12,592 nucleotides of DNA, taken from contig JAZUAQ010000041.1 of NCBI GenBank assembly GCA_045638085.1, forward strand, positions 1 through 12,592. Direction: 5' to 3'. This DNA is from SIG459 sp045638085 (lineage in GTDB: Bacteria; Bacillota; Clostridia; Oscillospirales; Oscillospiraceae). This document shows, piece by piece, positions 6,178-12,592 of this stretch (position 1 is the stretch's first letter; each line of letters begins with the position of its first letter). The position numbers and the translations under genes were made by a program. A model generated the notes under the pieces. The model was not told where the DNA came from and ran no database searches. It worked only from the letters and a program-made list of their open reading frames with translations.

Positions 6178-6234
6178 AAAGCCTTCCCCTTGAGGGGAAG
6201 GTGGCATTTGCGGAGCAAATGACGGATGAGGTGG
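6178..6234 (+). repeat. dispersed two-hairpin repeat, copy C (different second stem)
   Basis: Hairpin 1 is the same perfect stem as in copy B (6182-6201). Hairpin 2 is CATTTGC (6205-6211), GGA, GCAAATG (6215-6221). This is a different sequence from the CTGCC/GGCAG of the other copies, yet it is fully paired. The tail ACGGATGAGGTGG is conserved. Confidence 0.88.
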
Positions 6235-6238
6235 CTAT

Positions 6239-6553
6239 GTCCCCGACAACTCGAAAAATACGAGGTGAAATCCCCGTGGCGCCGAACAGGCGACATGACG
6301 CAGCAGCGTCCCGAGCGGAAAACGAGGCATGCACACTAAGGTTTAGGATTTAATTATGTGGCAAAGTGTGTTTCCCTTTGCTGCACCTGGGGAGTTTCCA
6401 AAGAGGGGGGATAGGTCGTTCTTAATAACTTCCCTCCTTGCGGCATAGCCGCTGCGGTCTTGGCTAAAAATGTGCCACCGGCACATTTTCTTAACGCCAC
6501 GACTTTCCATATTCTTTTTGCTGGCACAAAAAGAATATGGCCGTCGGAGACAA
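6239..6553 (+). repeat. composite intergenic repeat, copy 2 (about 300 bp)
   Basis: From 6260 this aligns with 2779-3012. GTCCCCGAC at 6239-6247 and GTCGGAGAC at 6543-6551 could be imperfect terminal inverted repeats. After CCAAAGAGGGGG (6398-6409) the right half of the hairpin found in copy 1 is missing. About 93 bases (6411-6503) stand in its place. They carry two other stems: GCGGC/GCCGC (6440-6452) and AAAATGTGCC/GGCACATTTT (6467-6489). Homology resumes at TTTCCATATTC (6504). The terminal palindrome CCATATTCTTTTTG/CAAAAAGAATATGG (6507-6540) is kept. Nothing here looks protein-coding. Confidence 0.68.
6467..6489 (-). terminator. possible terminator of csaB inside the composite repeat
   Basis: On the minus strand the 10-bp stem AAAATGTGCC/GGCACATTTT is followed by a short T-run (TTTTTAG). 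It lies about 90 bases after the csaB stop codon. It is a weak call because it sits inside a repeated element. Confidence 0.4.
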
Positions 6554-6578
6554 AATGTGCTGTAGCTTTTATCTGATT

Positions 6579-7700
6579 TTATTTCCTCGGCGACAAAAGC
6601 CTTGCGGCGGTGTCGCGGCTTACGCTTTTAAGGGAGAGAAGCTTTTCTGTAGGAAGCCCAGAGGCGTCGGGAAGAGCGTTTGCGGCAGAGTCTATCATTT
6701 CAAAAAGCCGTTTCTCTGTAAGGGTCTCGGCATCTGCAAAATTTCCTCTGCCTATATATTTCAAAAATGCCGCAACCTTGGGGTCGTAGCTTATGCCCGC
6801 TGTGGGCACGGCAGCCTTGGCGGCAAAGACAAGAGCGTGAAGGCGCATTCCAACGAGGACATCCATGCGGGAGATAAGTCCCGCCGCCTCGCATGCGGAA
6901 AAGCCTCTGTTCGCGATAATGGGAGAATGCTTGCAAAGGGCGGCAATTTCCGCGGCAAGGGCAGCGTCCTCGCCCTGATTCATGGGCAAAAACACACTTT
7001 TCAGCCCGTGGCGCAGGAAAGCATAGTCGGCTGCACGGGCATAAAGCCCTGCCATATGGGATAATCCCTCCCAAGGCCGAAGGCAAAAGCAGATATAGCG
7101 TTCGCTGCCTTTAAGGCCGCAATTTTTGAAAAGCTCGTCAAGGGCACATTTGTCCATATCCTCAATAAAGAGGGCGGGGTCGATGGCGGGGATAATTTCG
7201 GGAGCGCTGATGCCCAGAGCCTTCAACTCATCCAGCGAATCCCCGTCGCGGAGAGTGATGGCATCCGCGCAGCGGTTGATGACCCTTGCGGCTTTTCGTC
7301 TGTTGCTCTTTTTGCAAACAGGTCCGATGCCGCAGCCATACATCATAACAGCGCAGCGGCGCCGCTGCGCAAGGCGAAGGCAGAGGAGGTAGTAAAGGAG
7401 GCTGCGTGTGGAGCTGATGTCCTGAATAAGGGTGCCGCCGCCGCTTATGAAAAGGGCGCAGCTCCCCAAAGCCTTCCAAAGTGCGGGGAGATTGAAGCTA
7501 TGGATAGACTCCACCGCGTGCTTTGCGGCGGTTTCTTTGGGATTGCGGCTCAGCACGCAGATGGGCATAGAGGGGTCAAGACTCCTCAAATCGGACAAAA
7601 TTCCGCTGAGAGCCGCCTCATCGCCTATATTACCCATGCCGTGAGCGCCGGAGATAATAACTCCGCGCCGAGGGCGGGAAGAGGGAAGTTTTGCTTTCAA
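6579..7700 (-). CDS. csaB: polysaccharide pyruvyl transferase CsaB
   Basis: CsaB transfers pyruvate from phosphoenolpyruvate to a cell-wall polysaccharide; in known Gram-positives this creates the anchor for SLH-domain surface proteins. The 373-residue protein shows the family marks. GAHGMGNIGDEA (about 18-29) is near the N-terminus and GGGTLIQD is at about 87-94. The C-terminal half has GMRLHALVFAAK (about 284-295) and ISYDPKV (about 303-309). I chose the TTG at 7698-7700 because GGAGG lies five bases upstream. An in-frame TTG at 7710-7712 overlaps that ribosome binding site and would add only four residues (MEAA). A near-perfect minus-strand promoter lies about 45 bases upstream. No SLH-domain protein or other wall polysaccharide gene is in this window, so the acceptor is not shown here. 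Confidence 0.88.
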   Translation of the reverse strand: MKAKLPSSRPRRGVIISGAHGMGNIGDEAALSGILSDLRSLDPSMPICVLSRNPKETAAKHAVESIHSFNLPALWKALGSCALFISGGGTLIQDISSTRSLLYYLLCLRLAQRRRCAVMMYGCGIGPVCKKSNRRKAARVINRCADAITLRDGDSLDELKALGISAPEIIPAIDPALFIEDMDKCALDELFKNCGLKGSERYICFCLRPWEGLSHMAGLYARAADYAFLRHGLKSVFLPMNQGEDAALAAEIAALCKHSPIIANRGFSACEAAGLISRMDVLVGMRLHALVFAAKAAVPTAGISYDPKVAAFLKYIGRGNFADAETLTEKRLFEMIDSAANALPDASGLPTEKLLSLKSVSRDTAARLLSPRK

Positions 7701-7718
7701 TGCCGCCTCCAAAATAAC

Positions 7719-7747
7719 TTGTTAATTGAATAAAAATACGATACAAT
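7719..7747 (+). promoter_or_regulatory. probable promoter for the phosphatase-GNAT operon
   Basis: TTGTTA (7719-7724) and TACAAT (7742-7747) are 17 bases apart, which would start transcription near 7754. That start lies within the -10 box of the opposing csaB promoter. The -35 is only a partial match. Confidence 0.5.
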
Positions 7748-7752
7748 AATTT

Positions 7753-7781
7753 ATTATACCTCTACCATAATTTTCAGTCAA
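7753..7781 (-). promoter_or_regulatory. sigma-A type promoter for csaB
   Basis: On the minus strand TTGACT (7776-7781) and a perfect TATAAT (7753-7758) are separated by 17 bases. Transcription would start near 7746, giving a leader of about 45 bases. Confidence 0.85.
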
Positions 7782-7815
7782 TACAGGCACATAGCGCCTT
7801 CCTACGGAGGAACAT

Positions 7816-8955
7816 ATGACCAGAATTTATCTCATTCGCCACGGAGAGGCGGAGGGCAACCTCTACCGCCGTGCTCAGGGCCACTATGAGGCCGATATAA
7901 CAGCAAAGGGTCACCGCCAGATAGCTGCGCTTGCCGAGCGCTTCAAGGATGTGCATCTGGACGCCCTTTATTCAAGCGACCTGCGCCGCACACAGATAAC
8001 CGCAGGTGCAATCACAAAATATCACGATCTGAAGCTCAACCTTGAGCCTCAGCTTCGTGAGGTCTGCCTTGGCCAGTGGGAGGATGTTCCCTGGGGCAAC
8101 CTGAGTTACGATTACCCCGAGGCAATGACAGCTTTCAATGATGACCCCGAGGCGTGGAGCGCACCCGGCGCGGAGAGCTTTGCTGACCTGAAAAAGCGCA
8201 TGGTCTCTGCCATTTTGCGCCTTGCCGCCGCCCATGAGGGTCAGACTATAGCCTGCGTCAGCCACGGAATGGCAATCCGCACCCTCCTCAGCCATGTTTT
8301 TGGTATACCTTCGGATAAAATCCGCAGCATTCCCCACGGCGACAACACCGCCGTCAGCCTTCTTGAGGTTGAGGGCGATGAGATAAAGGCGGTATTTTAT
8401 AACGATGCAAGCCATCTTGAAGGAGTGCTCAGCACCTTTGCCCGCCAAAGCTGGTGGCGCAAGCCCGGTCTTCACGATGCAGACAATGTGCGATTTTGCC
8501 TTGTTGACCCCAATGAACAGAGCGAGATTTATCTGGACTTCTATTCCGAGGCCTGGCAGGCTGTCCACGGCAGCCTTGAGGGCTTTGAGCCTTCTCTTTA
8601 TCTTGCCTCCGCCTGCAGCCACCACGGAGAAGACCCCCGCAGCATCGCGGTTATACTGAGGGGCGATGAGATAGTTGGTCTCACGGAGCTTGATACCCGT
8701 CGCGGTAAGGCAGAAGGCTATGGCTGGATATGCCTTTGCTGCGTTAAGGAAGCCCACCGCCGCAGCCTTCTGGGTGTTCAGCTTCTGGGCCATGCGGTGA
8801 GCGTGTTCCGCCGCCTTGGATATAAGAGTGTCCGCCTCAGCGTCTTCCCTGAAAACACCGCCGCAGTGAAGTTCTATACGGAAAACGGCTTTAAGAAAAT
8901 CGGCTCTTCCGAAGGCTGTTTCGGAGCGCTTGATGTTATGGAAAAGCTTATATAA
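7816..8955 (+). CDS. two-domain protein: histidine phosphatase fused to GNAT acetyltransferase
   Basis: This is a 379-residue cytoplasmic protein. The ATG at 7816 follows GGAGG with a normal spacer. Residues 1 to about 205 are a histidine phosphatase (phosphoglycerate mutase-like) domain. It has the RHG motif LIRHGEAEGN with nucleophile His9, Arg57/Arg58 in SSDLRRTQ, Glu82 in LREVCLGQWED, and the second catalytic His150 in SHGMAIR. Residues about 225-379 are a GNAT N-acetyltransferase domain. The acetyl-CoA loop is RRSLLGVQLL (about 315-324), where the first Gly of the usual RxxGxG is Leu, and the closing AAVKFYTENGF (about 349-359) is typical. Substrates of either domain are unknown; the phosphatase could act on a phosphorylated metabolite that the second domain acetylates. 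The next gene starts one base after the stop, so the two are almost certainly one operon. Confidence 0.88.
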   Translation: MTRIYLIRHGEAEGNLYRRAQGHYEADITAKGHRQIAALAERFKDVHLDALYSSDLRRTQITAGAITKYHDLKLNLEPQLREVCLGQWEDVPWGNLSYDYPEAMTAFNDDPEAWSAPGAESFADLKKRMVSAILRLAAAHEGQTIACVSHGMAIRTLLSHVFGIPSDKIRSIPHGDNTAVSLLEVEGDEIKAVFYNDASHLEGVLSTFARQSWWRKPGLHDADNVRFCLVDPNEQSEIYLDFYSEAWQAVHGSLEGFEPSLYLASACSHHGEDPRSIAVILRGDEIVGLTELDTRRGKAEGYGWICLCCVKEAHRRSLLGVQLLGHAVSVFRRLGYKSVRLSVFPENTAAVKFYTENGFKKIGSSEGCFGALDVMEKLI

Positions 8956-8956
8956 G

Positions 8957-10045
8957 ATGAAAGAGCGAATAAAGCAGCTGACTCTGCCAAAGGGCAGACG
9001 GATAATCGCAATATCGGATATCCACGGCAATCTCCCCTATCTGGAGGGATTGCTTGCCAAGCTGCGCTTTGATGAGTCCGACATTCTCTTCATTTTGGGG
9101 GATTTTACGGAAAAAGGGCCAAGCAGCCTTGCCACCCTCCGCTATATTATAGATCTCAGTGAAAAATTCACCGTTCATACTCTCTGCGGCAACTGCGATA
9201 TCTGGGCGCCTCTGCTGGATGAGGAAATAGGAGAAGGGGCGGCAACAGTGCTGCCCTATATGGAGCGCAAGCCATATTCTCTTGCCAGACAGATGTGCCG
9301 GGAGATGGGAATGGATTTTTCTCCGGATATGGATTTCGAGGCCTTTCGCAGCCGCGTTTTTGCGGAATATCCCCGGGAAATGGAGTTTCTCCGCTCTCTC
9401 CCCACCCTCATAGACACGGGTGACTATGTTTTTGTCCACGGCGGCATACCCGAAGAGAAGGGCGATGCCTGGAATTATATGAAGTATGACCGCTTTATGA
9501 GCTGTGCTAAGGCTCAAAAGCGCTGGACAATCGTGGGGCATTGGCCCGTGATGCTCTATCACGAGGACACCGTTGAGGCAAACCCCGTGTTTGACTATGA
9601 AAAGAAAATAATTTCCATAGACGGAGGCTGCGTGCTGAAAGATGACGGACAGCTCAACGCCCTGATAATTCCCGAAGCGGGAAGCGAGGAGTTTTCCTTC
9701 CTTGCCTATGACGCTTTCCCCACAGCTATGGTGAAGAGCCCCCAGCGCGGAGGCGAAAAAAGCTGGTATATCCGCTGGGGCGACGCAATGGTGGAGGTTT
9801 TGGAGCGGGGAGAGGAATTTTCCCACTGCCGCCATGTGCGCACAGGCTATGAAATGGATATCCTCACGAAATATATTTTCGGCGATGGCAAAATCTGCGA
9901 GGTTAATGACTGCACCGACTATGTCCTGCCCTTGAAAGCGGGCGACATTGTGTCCGTTGTTGAAGAGACAAGCCGCGGATATTTCGTCAAGCACCATGGC
10001 ATAAGCGGATGGTACTTCGGCGAAGTGGAGTGGGTGCGCCTTTAA
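8957..10045 (+). CDS. metallophosphoesterase (calcineurin-like) with C-terminal SH3-like domain
   Basis: This 362-residue protein starts at the ATG at 8957, one base after the upstream stop codon. An earlier in-frame ATG at 8930 would overlap the fused phosphatase gene and add nine poorly conserved-looking residues. The metallophosphoesterase motifs are ISDIHGN (Asp21, His23), GDFTEKG (Asp49), GNCD (79-81), VFVHGG (His161) and VGHWP (His195). These belong to the PPP/ApaH/PrpE-like branch that hydrolyses phosphoproteins or diadenosine polyphosphates. From about residue 312 the sequence resembles a bacterial SH3-like fold, ending in YFVKHHGISGWYFGEVEWV. There is no signal peptide, so that domain probably binds an intracellular partner. 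The weak ribosome binding site suggests translational coupling. The TAA stop overlaps the start of repeat copy D, and no terminator is seen. Confidence 0.85.
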   Translation: MKERIKQLTLPKGRRIIAISDIHGNLPYLEGLLAKLRFDESDILFILGDFTEKGPSSLATLRYIIDLSEKFTVHTLCGNCDIWAPLLDEEIGEGAATVLPYMERKPYSLARQMCREMGMDFSPDMDFEAFRSRVFAEYPREMEFLRSLPTLIDTGDYVFVHGGIPEEKGDAWNYMKYDRFMSCAKAQKRWTIVGHWPVMLYHEDTVEANPVFDYEKKIISIDGGCVLKDDGQLNALIIPEAGSEEFSFLAYDAFPTAMVKSPQRGGEKSWYIRWGDAMVEVLERGEEFSHCRHVRTGYEMDILTKYIFGDGKICEVNDCTDYVLPLKAGDIVSVVEETSRGYFVKHHGISGWYFGEVEWVRL

Positions 10046-10100
10046 AGCCTTCCCCTTGAGGGAATGGTGGCTGCCGAAGGCAGCCGGATGGGGTGTTATA
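10044..10100 (+). repeat. dispersed two-hairpin repeat, copy D (decayed, overlaps a stop codon)
   Basis: The repeat's first bases (AAAGCC) overlap the last two bases of the metallophosphoesterase stop codon. Hairpin 1 has decayed (CCTTCCCC faces GGGAATGG, two mismatches). Hairpin 2, CTGCC (10071-10075), GAA, GGCAG (10079-10083), is intact. The tail reads CCGGATGGGGTGTTATA with two changes from the usual ACGGATGAGGTGTTATA. Confidence 0.8.
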
Positions 10101-10154
10101 TAAGCGGCGCGGCTGAACTCATCGCGTCCCAGGGATGTACGTTATCCCCCGATT

Positions 10155-10167
10155 GGCCGTCGGAGAC
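10155..10167 (+). repeat. short fragment shared with the composite repeat ends
   Basis: GGCCGTCGGAGAC matches 6539-6551 exactly and 2996-3008 with one change. Both of those are the right-hand ends of the composite repeats. It may be a remnant of a third copy, 45 bases upstream of the radical SAM gene. Confidence 0.45.
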
Positions 10168-10211
10168 TACCACAAACAAACAACTCCTTAAATAACAAAG
10201 GATGAATTATT

Positions 10212-12152
10212 ATGACAAATCTTGATTTTCTCCCTGTTTCAAAAGACGATATGATTTCTCGCGGATGGTGGTGGTATGACTTCCTCATCGTCAGTGGCGA
10301 TGCCTATGTGGACCATCCCACCTTCGGCAGCGCCCTCATAGCCCGCCTTCTTGAAAACGCAGGCTATCGTGTTGCTTTTCTCGCACAGCCCGATTGGCAC
10401 AGCGCCGAGGCTTTTCTGGCTATGGGACGCCCCAAGCTGGGCGTTATGATATCCGCAGGCAATCTGGACAGCATGGTTGCCCACTACACCGCTGCCAAAA
10501 AGCGCCGCAGCGAGGATTTCTATTCCCCCGGCAAGAAAATGGGTCTGCGCCCCGACAGAGCAAGCATTGTCTATGCCAACAGAGCAAGGGAGGCCTTCCC
10601 TGATACGCCCATTATCATAGGCGGTCTGGAGGCAAGCCTGCGCCGCTTCGCTCACTATGACTATTGGGACGACAAGGTTCGCCGCAGCGTCCTTGTGGAT
10701 AGCGGCGCTGACCTGCTCATATACGGCATGGCTGAGCGTGCAACGCTGGAAGTTGCCGCCCTTTTGAAGAAAAAGACCCCCGTTTCCGAGATTACGGGAG
10801 TACGCGGAACAGCATATATGACCAAGACCCCCGAAGTTTGTCCCTTCGAGGCTATTGAAGTGCCGGGCTTCGATGAATGCTGCGATTCTCCCCGCTTCTA
10901 TGCACAGGCAACCAAGATAGAGTATGATGAACATGACCCCATAAGAGGCAGAGCCTTGCTCCAGAACCACGGAGACAGAACCCTGGTTGTCACGCCTCCT
11001 CAGCTGCCCTTGGACGGCAAGGGTCTGGACACCGTTGCCGAGTTCCCCTATGCCCGTTGGTACCATCCCATGTATGAGGAGATGGGCGGCGTTCCCGCCA
11101 TTGAAGAGGTGCGCTTTTCCGTCACCCACAACCGTGGCTGCTTCGGCGGCTGCAACTTCTGCGCCCTCGCCTTCCATCAGGGAAGAATGGTCACAAGCCG
11201 CAGCATAGACTCCGTTGTCCGCGAGGTTGAGGCCTTCACCACTTGCCCCGACTTCAAGGGCTATGTCAGCGATGTGGGCGGACCCACCGCCAACTTCCGC
11301 CATCCCAGCTGCCAAAAGCAGCTCAAAGACGGCATGTGCAAGAGAAACTGTCTTGCCCCCACTCCTTGTCCCAACCTTGACCCCGACCACAGCGAATATC
11401 TGAAACTGCTGCGCCGGCTTCGCTCCATTCCCGGAGTGAAAAAGGTCTTCATCCGCTCCGGCATCCGCTATGACTATATGCTGCAGGAGGAAAACAGCGA
11501 GTTTTTCTCCGAACTTGTAAAATACCATATCTCCGGTCAGCTGCGCGTTGCCCCCGAGCACTGCGTTGACGGAGTGCTGGACTATATGGGCAAGCCCCAT
11601 GTGGCTGTGTATGAAAAGTTCCTTGATAAATATCAGCGCCTCAACCAGCGCTATGAGCAGAAGCAGTTTGCTGTGCCCTATCTTATGAGCAGCCACCCCG
11701 GCTGCAGCTTGCAGGACGCAGTTGCCCTTGCGGAATATCTCAATATGCGCCACCGTCAGCCCGAGCAGGTGCAGGATTTCTATCCCACTCCCGGCACTAT
11801 CTCCACCTGCATGTACTATACGGGAATTGACCCCCGCAGCATGAAGGAGGTCTATGTTGCAAAATCCTTTGGTGAGAAGGCTATGCAGAGAGCCCTTTTG
11901 CAGTGGAAGCGCCCTGAAAAGCGTCAGGCGGTCATCGCCGCGCTGAAGGCTGCAGGCAGGACAGATCTTATAGGTTTCGGTCCGGAATGTCTCATCCGCC
12001 CCGATTATTCCCCTAAAAAGAAAGCCCCCGCCAAGAAGGCGGAGGAAAAAGTTCCCGAAAAGCCCAAGAAACCCGAATATAAGGCGGGTTGGGCAAAGCC
12101 CAAACCCAAGAAAAATGCCCGTCCCCAGAAGAAGGGCGGACGCAGCAAATGA
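10212..12152 (+). CDS. YgiQ family radical SAM protein
   Basis: This 646-residue protein is of the YgiQ/UPF0313 family. The ATG at 10212 follows AAAGG at about ten bases. The N-terminal part (1 to about 290) carries family-specific blocks such as VSGDAYVDHPTFGSALIARLL and IIGGLEASLRRFAHYDYWDD, and resembles a cobalamin-binding-like region. The radical SAM cluster motif is RGCFGGCNFC, with Cys310, Cys314 and Cys317 forming CxxxCxxC. Further cysteines (DGMCKRNCLAPTPC) and VAPEHCVDGVLDYMGKPH follow. The last 50 residues are Lys/Pro-rich (KKKAPAKKAEEKV onward) and look disordered, perhaps binding nucleic acid. The reaction of the family is not established as far as I know. Length is near that of Gram-positive homologues. 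It overlaps the next gene by four bases. No clear promoter is seen; it may be read from the upstream operon. Confidence 0.93.
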   Translation: MTNLDFLPVSKDDMISRGWWWYDFLIVSGDAYVDHPTFGSALIARLLENAGYRVAFLAQPDWHSAEAFLAMGRPKLGVMISAGNLDSMVAHYTAAKKRRSEDFYSPGKKMGLRPDRASIVYANRAREAFPDTPIIIGGLEASLRRFAHYDYWDDKVRRSVLVDSGADLLIYGMAERATLEVAALLKKKTPVSEITGVRGTAYMTKTPEVCPFEAIEVPGFDECCDSPRFYAQATKIEYDEHDPIRGRALLQNHGDRTLVVTPPQLPLDGKGLDTVAEFPYARWYHPMYEEMGGVPAIEEVRFSVTHNRGCFGGCNFCALAFHQGRMVTSRSIDSVVREVEAFTTCPDFKGYVSDVGGPTANFRHPSCQKQLKDGMCKRNCLAPTPCPNLDPDHSEYLKLLRRLRSIPGVKKVFIRSGIRYDYMLQEENSEFFSELVKYHISGQLRVAPEHCVDGVLDYMGKPHVAVYEKFLDKYQRLNQRYEQKQFAVPYLMSSHPGCSLQDAVALAEYLNMRHRQPEQVQDFYPTPGTISTCMYYTGIDPRSMKEVYVAKSFGEKAMQRALLQWKRPEKRQAVIAALKAAGRTDLIGFGPECLIRPDYSPKKKAPAKKAEEKVPEKPKKPEYKAGWAKPKPKKNARPQKKGGRSK

Positions 12153-12439
12153 TTTCCCTTATTAAGCAGCAGCCCATTTTGATATTGCTTGCCTACCTTG
12201 TGATAATCAATGCCTGCCTCTTTTTCATGATGGCTGTGGATAAGTTCAAGGCAAGGCGGGGAAAAAGGCGCATACCTGAGGCAAGGCTTTTCCTCTTCGC
12301 CGTCTTGGGCGGCAGCATAGGTGGCATTGCGGGAATTTACTGCTTCCGTCATAAGACAAAGCATAAAAGCTTCACTCTGGGATTCCCGCTTATACTGCTT
12401 TTCCAGCTTGCCGCTGCAGCACTGATAATATTCATATGA
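12149..12439 (+). CDS. DUF1294 family small membrane protein
   Basis: This is a 96-residue protein whose ATG overlaps the upstream TGA stop as ATGA, so translation is probably coupled. It has the DUF1294 pattern. A hydrophobic helix (ILILLAYLVIINACLFFMM) is followed by DKFKARRGKRRIPEARL and then a glycine-rich helix (FAVLGGSIGGIAGIYCF). RHKTKHKSFTLGFPL and a last helix come next. The function of the family is unknown. An in-frame ATG at 12089 would lie deep inside the radical SAM gene and is rejected. Confidence 0.9.
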   Translation: MISLIKQQPILILLAYLVIINACLFFMMAVDKFKARRGKRRIPEARLFLFAVLGGSIGGIAGIYCFRHKTKHKSFTLGFPLILLFQLAAAALIIFI

Positions 12440-12441
12440 AA

Positions 12442-12472
12442 AAAGAGCCGACCTTTCAAAGGTCGGCTCTTT
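12442..12472. terminator. bidirectional terminator between convergent genes
   Basis: AAAGAGCCGACC (12442-12453) pairs with GGTCGGCTCTTT (12461-12472) around TTTCAAA. A-rich sequence before and T-rich sequence after make it work on both strands. It begins three bases after the DUF1294 stop codon and ends 12 bases before the stop codon of the opposing gene. Confidence 0.92.
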
Positions 12473-12484
12473 GTCTATTTTTAT

Positions 12485-12592
12485 TTAGCCCTCGCCGCCG
12501 GGAACTTCAGTTGTTGCGGGAGGAGGAGCGGGAGTGGGATCCGCTGCAGGAGGAGGAGCGGGGGTAGGATCCACTGCAGGGGGAGGAGTGGG
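12485..12592 (-). CDS. C-terminal end of a protein with a proline-rich repeat tail (partial)
   Basis: On the minus strand a frame is open from the window edge to a TAA at 12485-12487, giving the last 35 residues of a longer protein. They are Pro/Ala/Thr-rich, made of the ten-residue unit DPTPAPPPAA repeated imperfectly, and end TTEVPGGEG. Matching 30-base periodicity is visible in the DNA (for example around 12539-12568 and 12569-12592). Such tails are common in secreted or wall-spanning proteins of Gram-positive bacteria, but no domain is visible to name it. No LPXTG or charged tail is present at the C-terminus. A correctly placed terminator after the stop supports it being a real gene. Confidence 0.7.
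   Translation of the reverse strand, partial: PTPPPAVDPTPAPPPAADPTPAPPPATTEVPGGEG

Noticed and set aside
5324..6334. Minus-strand open frame of 336 codons opposite the M20 peptidase gene
   Set aside because: It is antisense to a gene with complete catalytic motifs and extends through a terminator and repeats.
2376..10100. Regularly recurring repeats as a possible CRISPR array
   Set aside because: Copies are kilobases apart and separated by whole genes, with no spacer-repeat periodicity and no cas genes.
10239..11753. Minus-strand open frame of 504 codons opposite the radical SAM gene
   Set aside because: It is a shadow frame. The plus-strand protein has clear family motifs and Cys clusters, while the antisense peptide has none.

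Overview
The window looks like a chromosomal segment of a Gram-positive, low-to-mid-GC gut-type Clostridia, probably in or near the Oscillospiraceae. This is an inference from the gene content (CsaB, the YgiQ plus DUF1294 pair, a histidine phosphatase-GNAT fusion), strong AGGAGG-like ribosome binding sites, and dispersed intergenic hairpin repeats beginning AAAGCCTTCCCCTTGAGGGG. No phage, CRISPR, tRNA, rRNA or transposase gene is visible.

Layout. 1-499 is the C-terminal part of a 3-hydroxyacyl-CoA dehydrogenase family protein. It is followed by a hairpin-rich gap and a sodium:solute symporter (795-2309) that ends at a strong intrinsic terminator. Both genes have strongly biased codon use suggesting high expression, so they may form one catabolic unit. 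2368-3052 is a gene-free island of repeat-derived hairpins. On the minus strand lies an ArsB/CitMHS-like anion permease (3084-4190). A 480-base gap follows; it holds a repeat copy, a near-consensus sigma-A promoter and a 28-bp long-range inverted repeat enclosing a foldable RNA. Next comes a membrane-anchored M20 peptidase (4670-6112) with its own terminator. A second repeat island (6161-6578) precedes the minus-strand csaB gene (6579-7700).

From a short, promoter-dense divergent region at 7713-7815, a plus-strand run starts: histidine phosphatase-GNAT fusion, then one base later a metallophosphoesterase with an SH3-like tail. After another repeat copy come a YgiQ-type radical SAM protein and a DUF1294 membrane protein that overlap by four bases. 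A bidirectional terminator separates these from the 3' end of a minus-strand gene with a proline-rich repeat tail.

How the genes relate. Most appear to be independent housekeeping or accessory units rather than one pathway. The most notable material is non-coding. It comprises the structured leader of the M20 peptidase gene, a dispersed repeat whose second hairpin changes sequence while keeping its pairing, a 250-300 bp composite repeat present twice, and two long hairpins upstream of the symporter.
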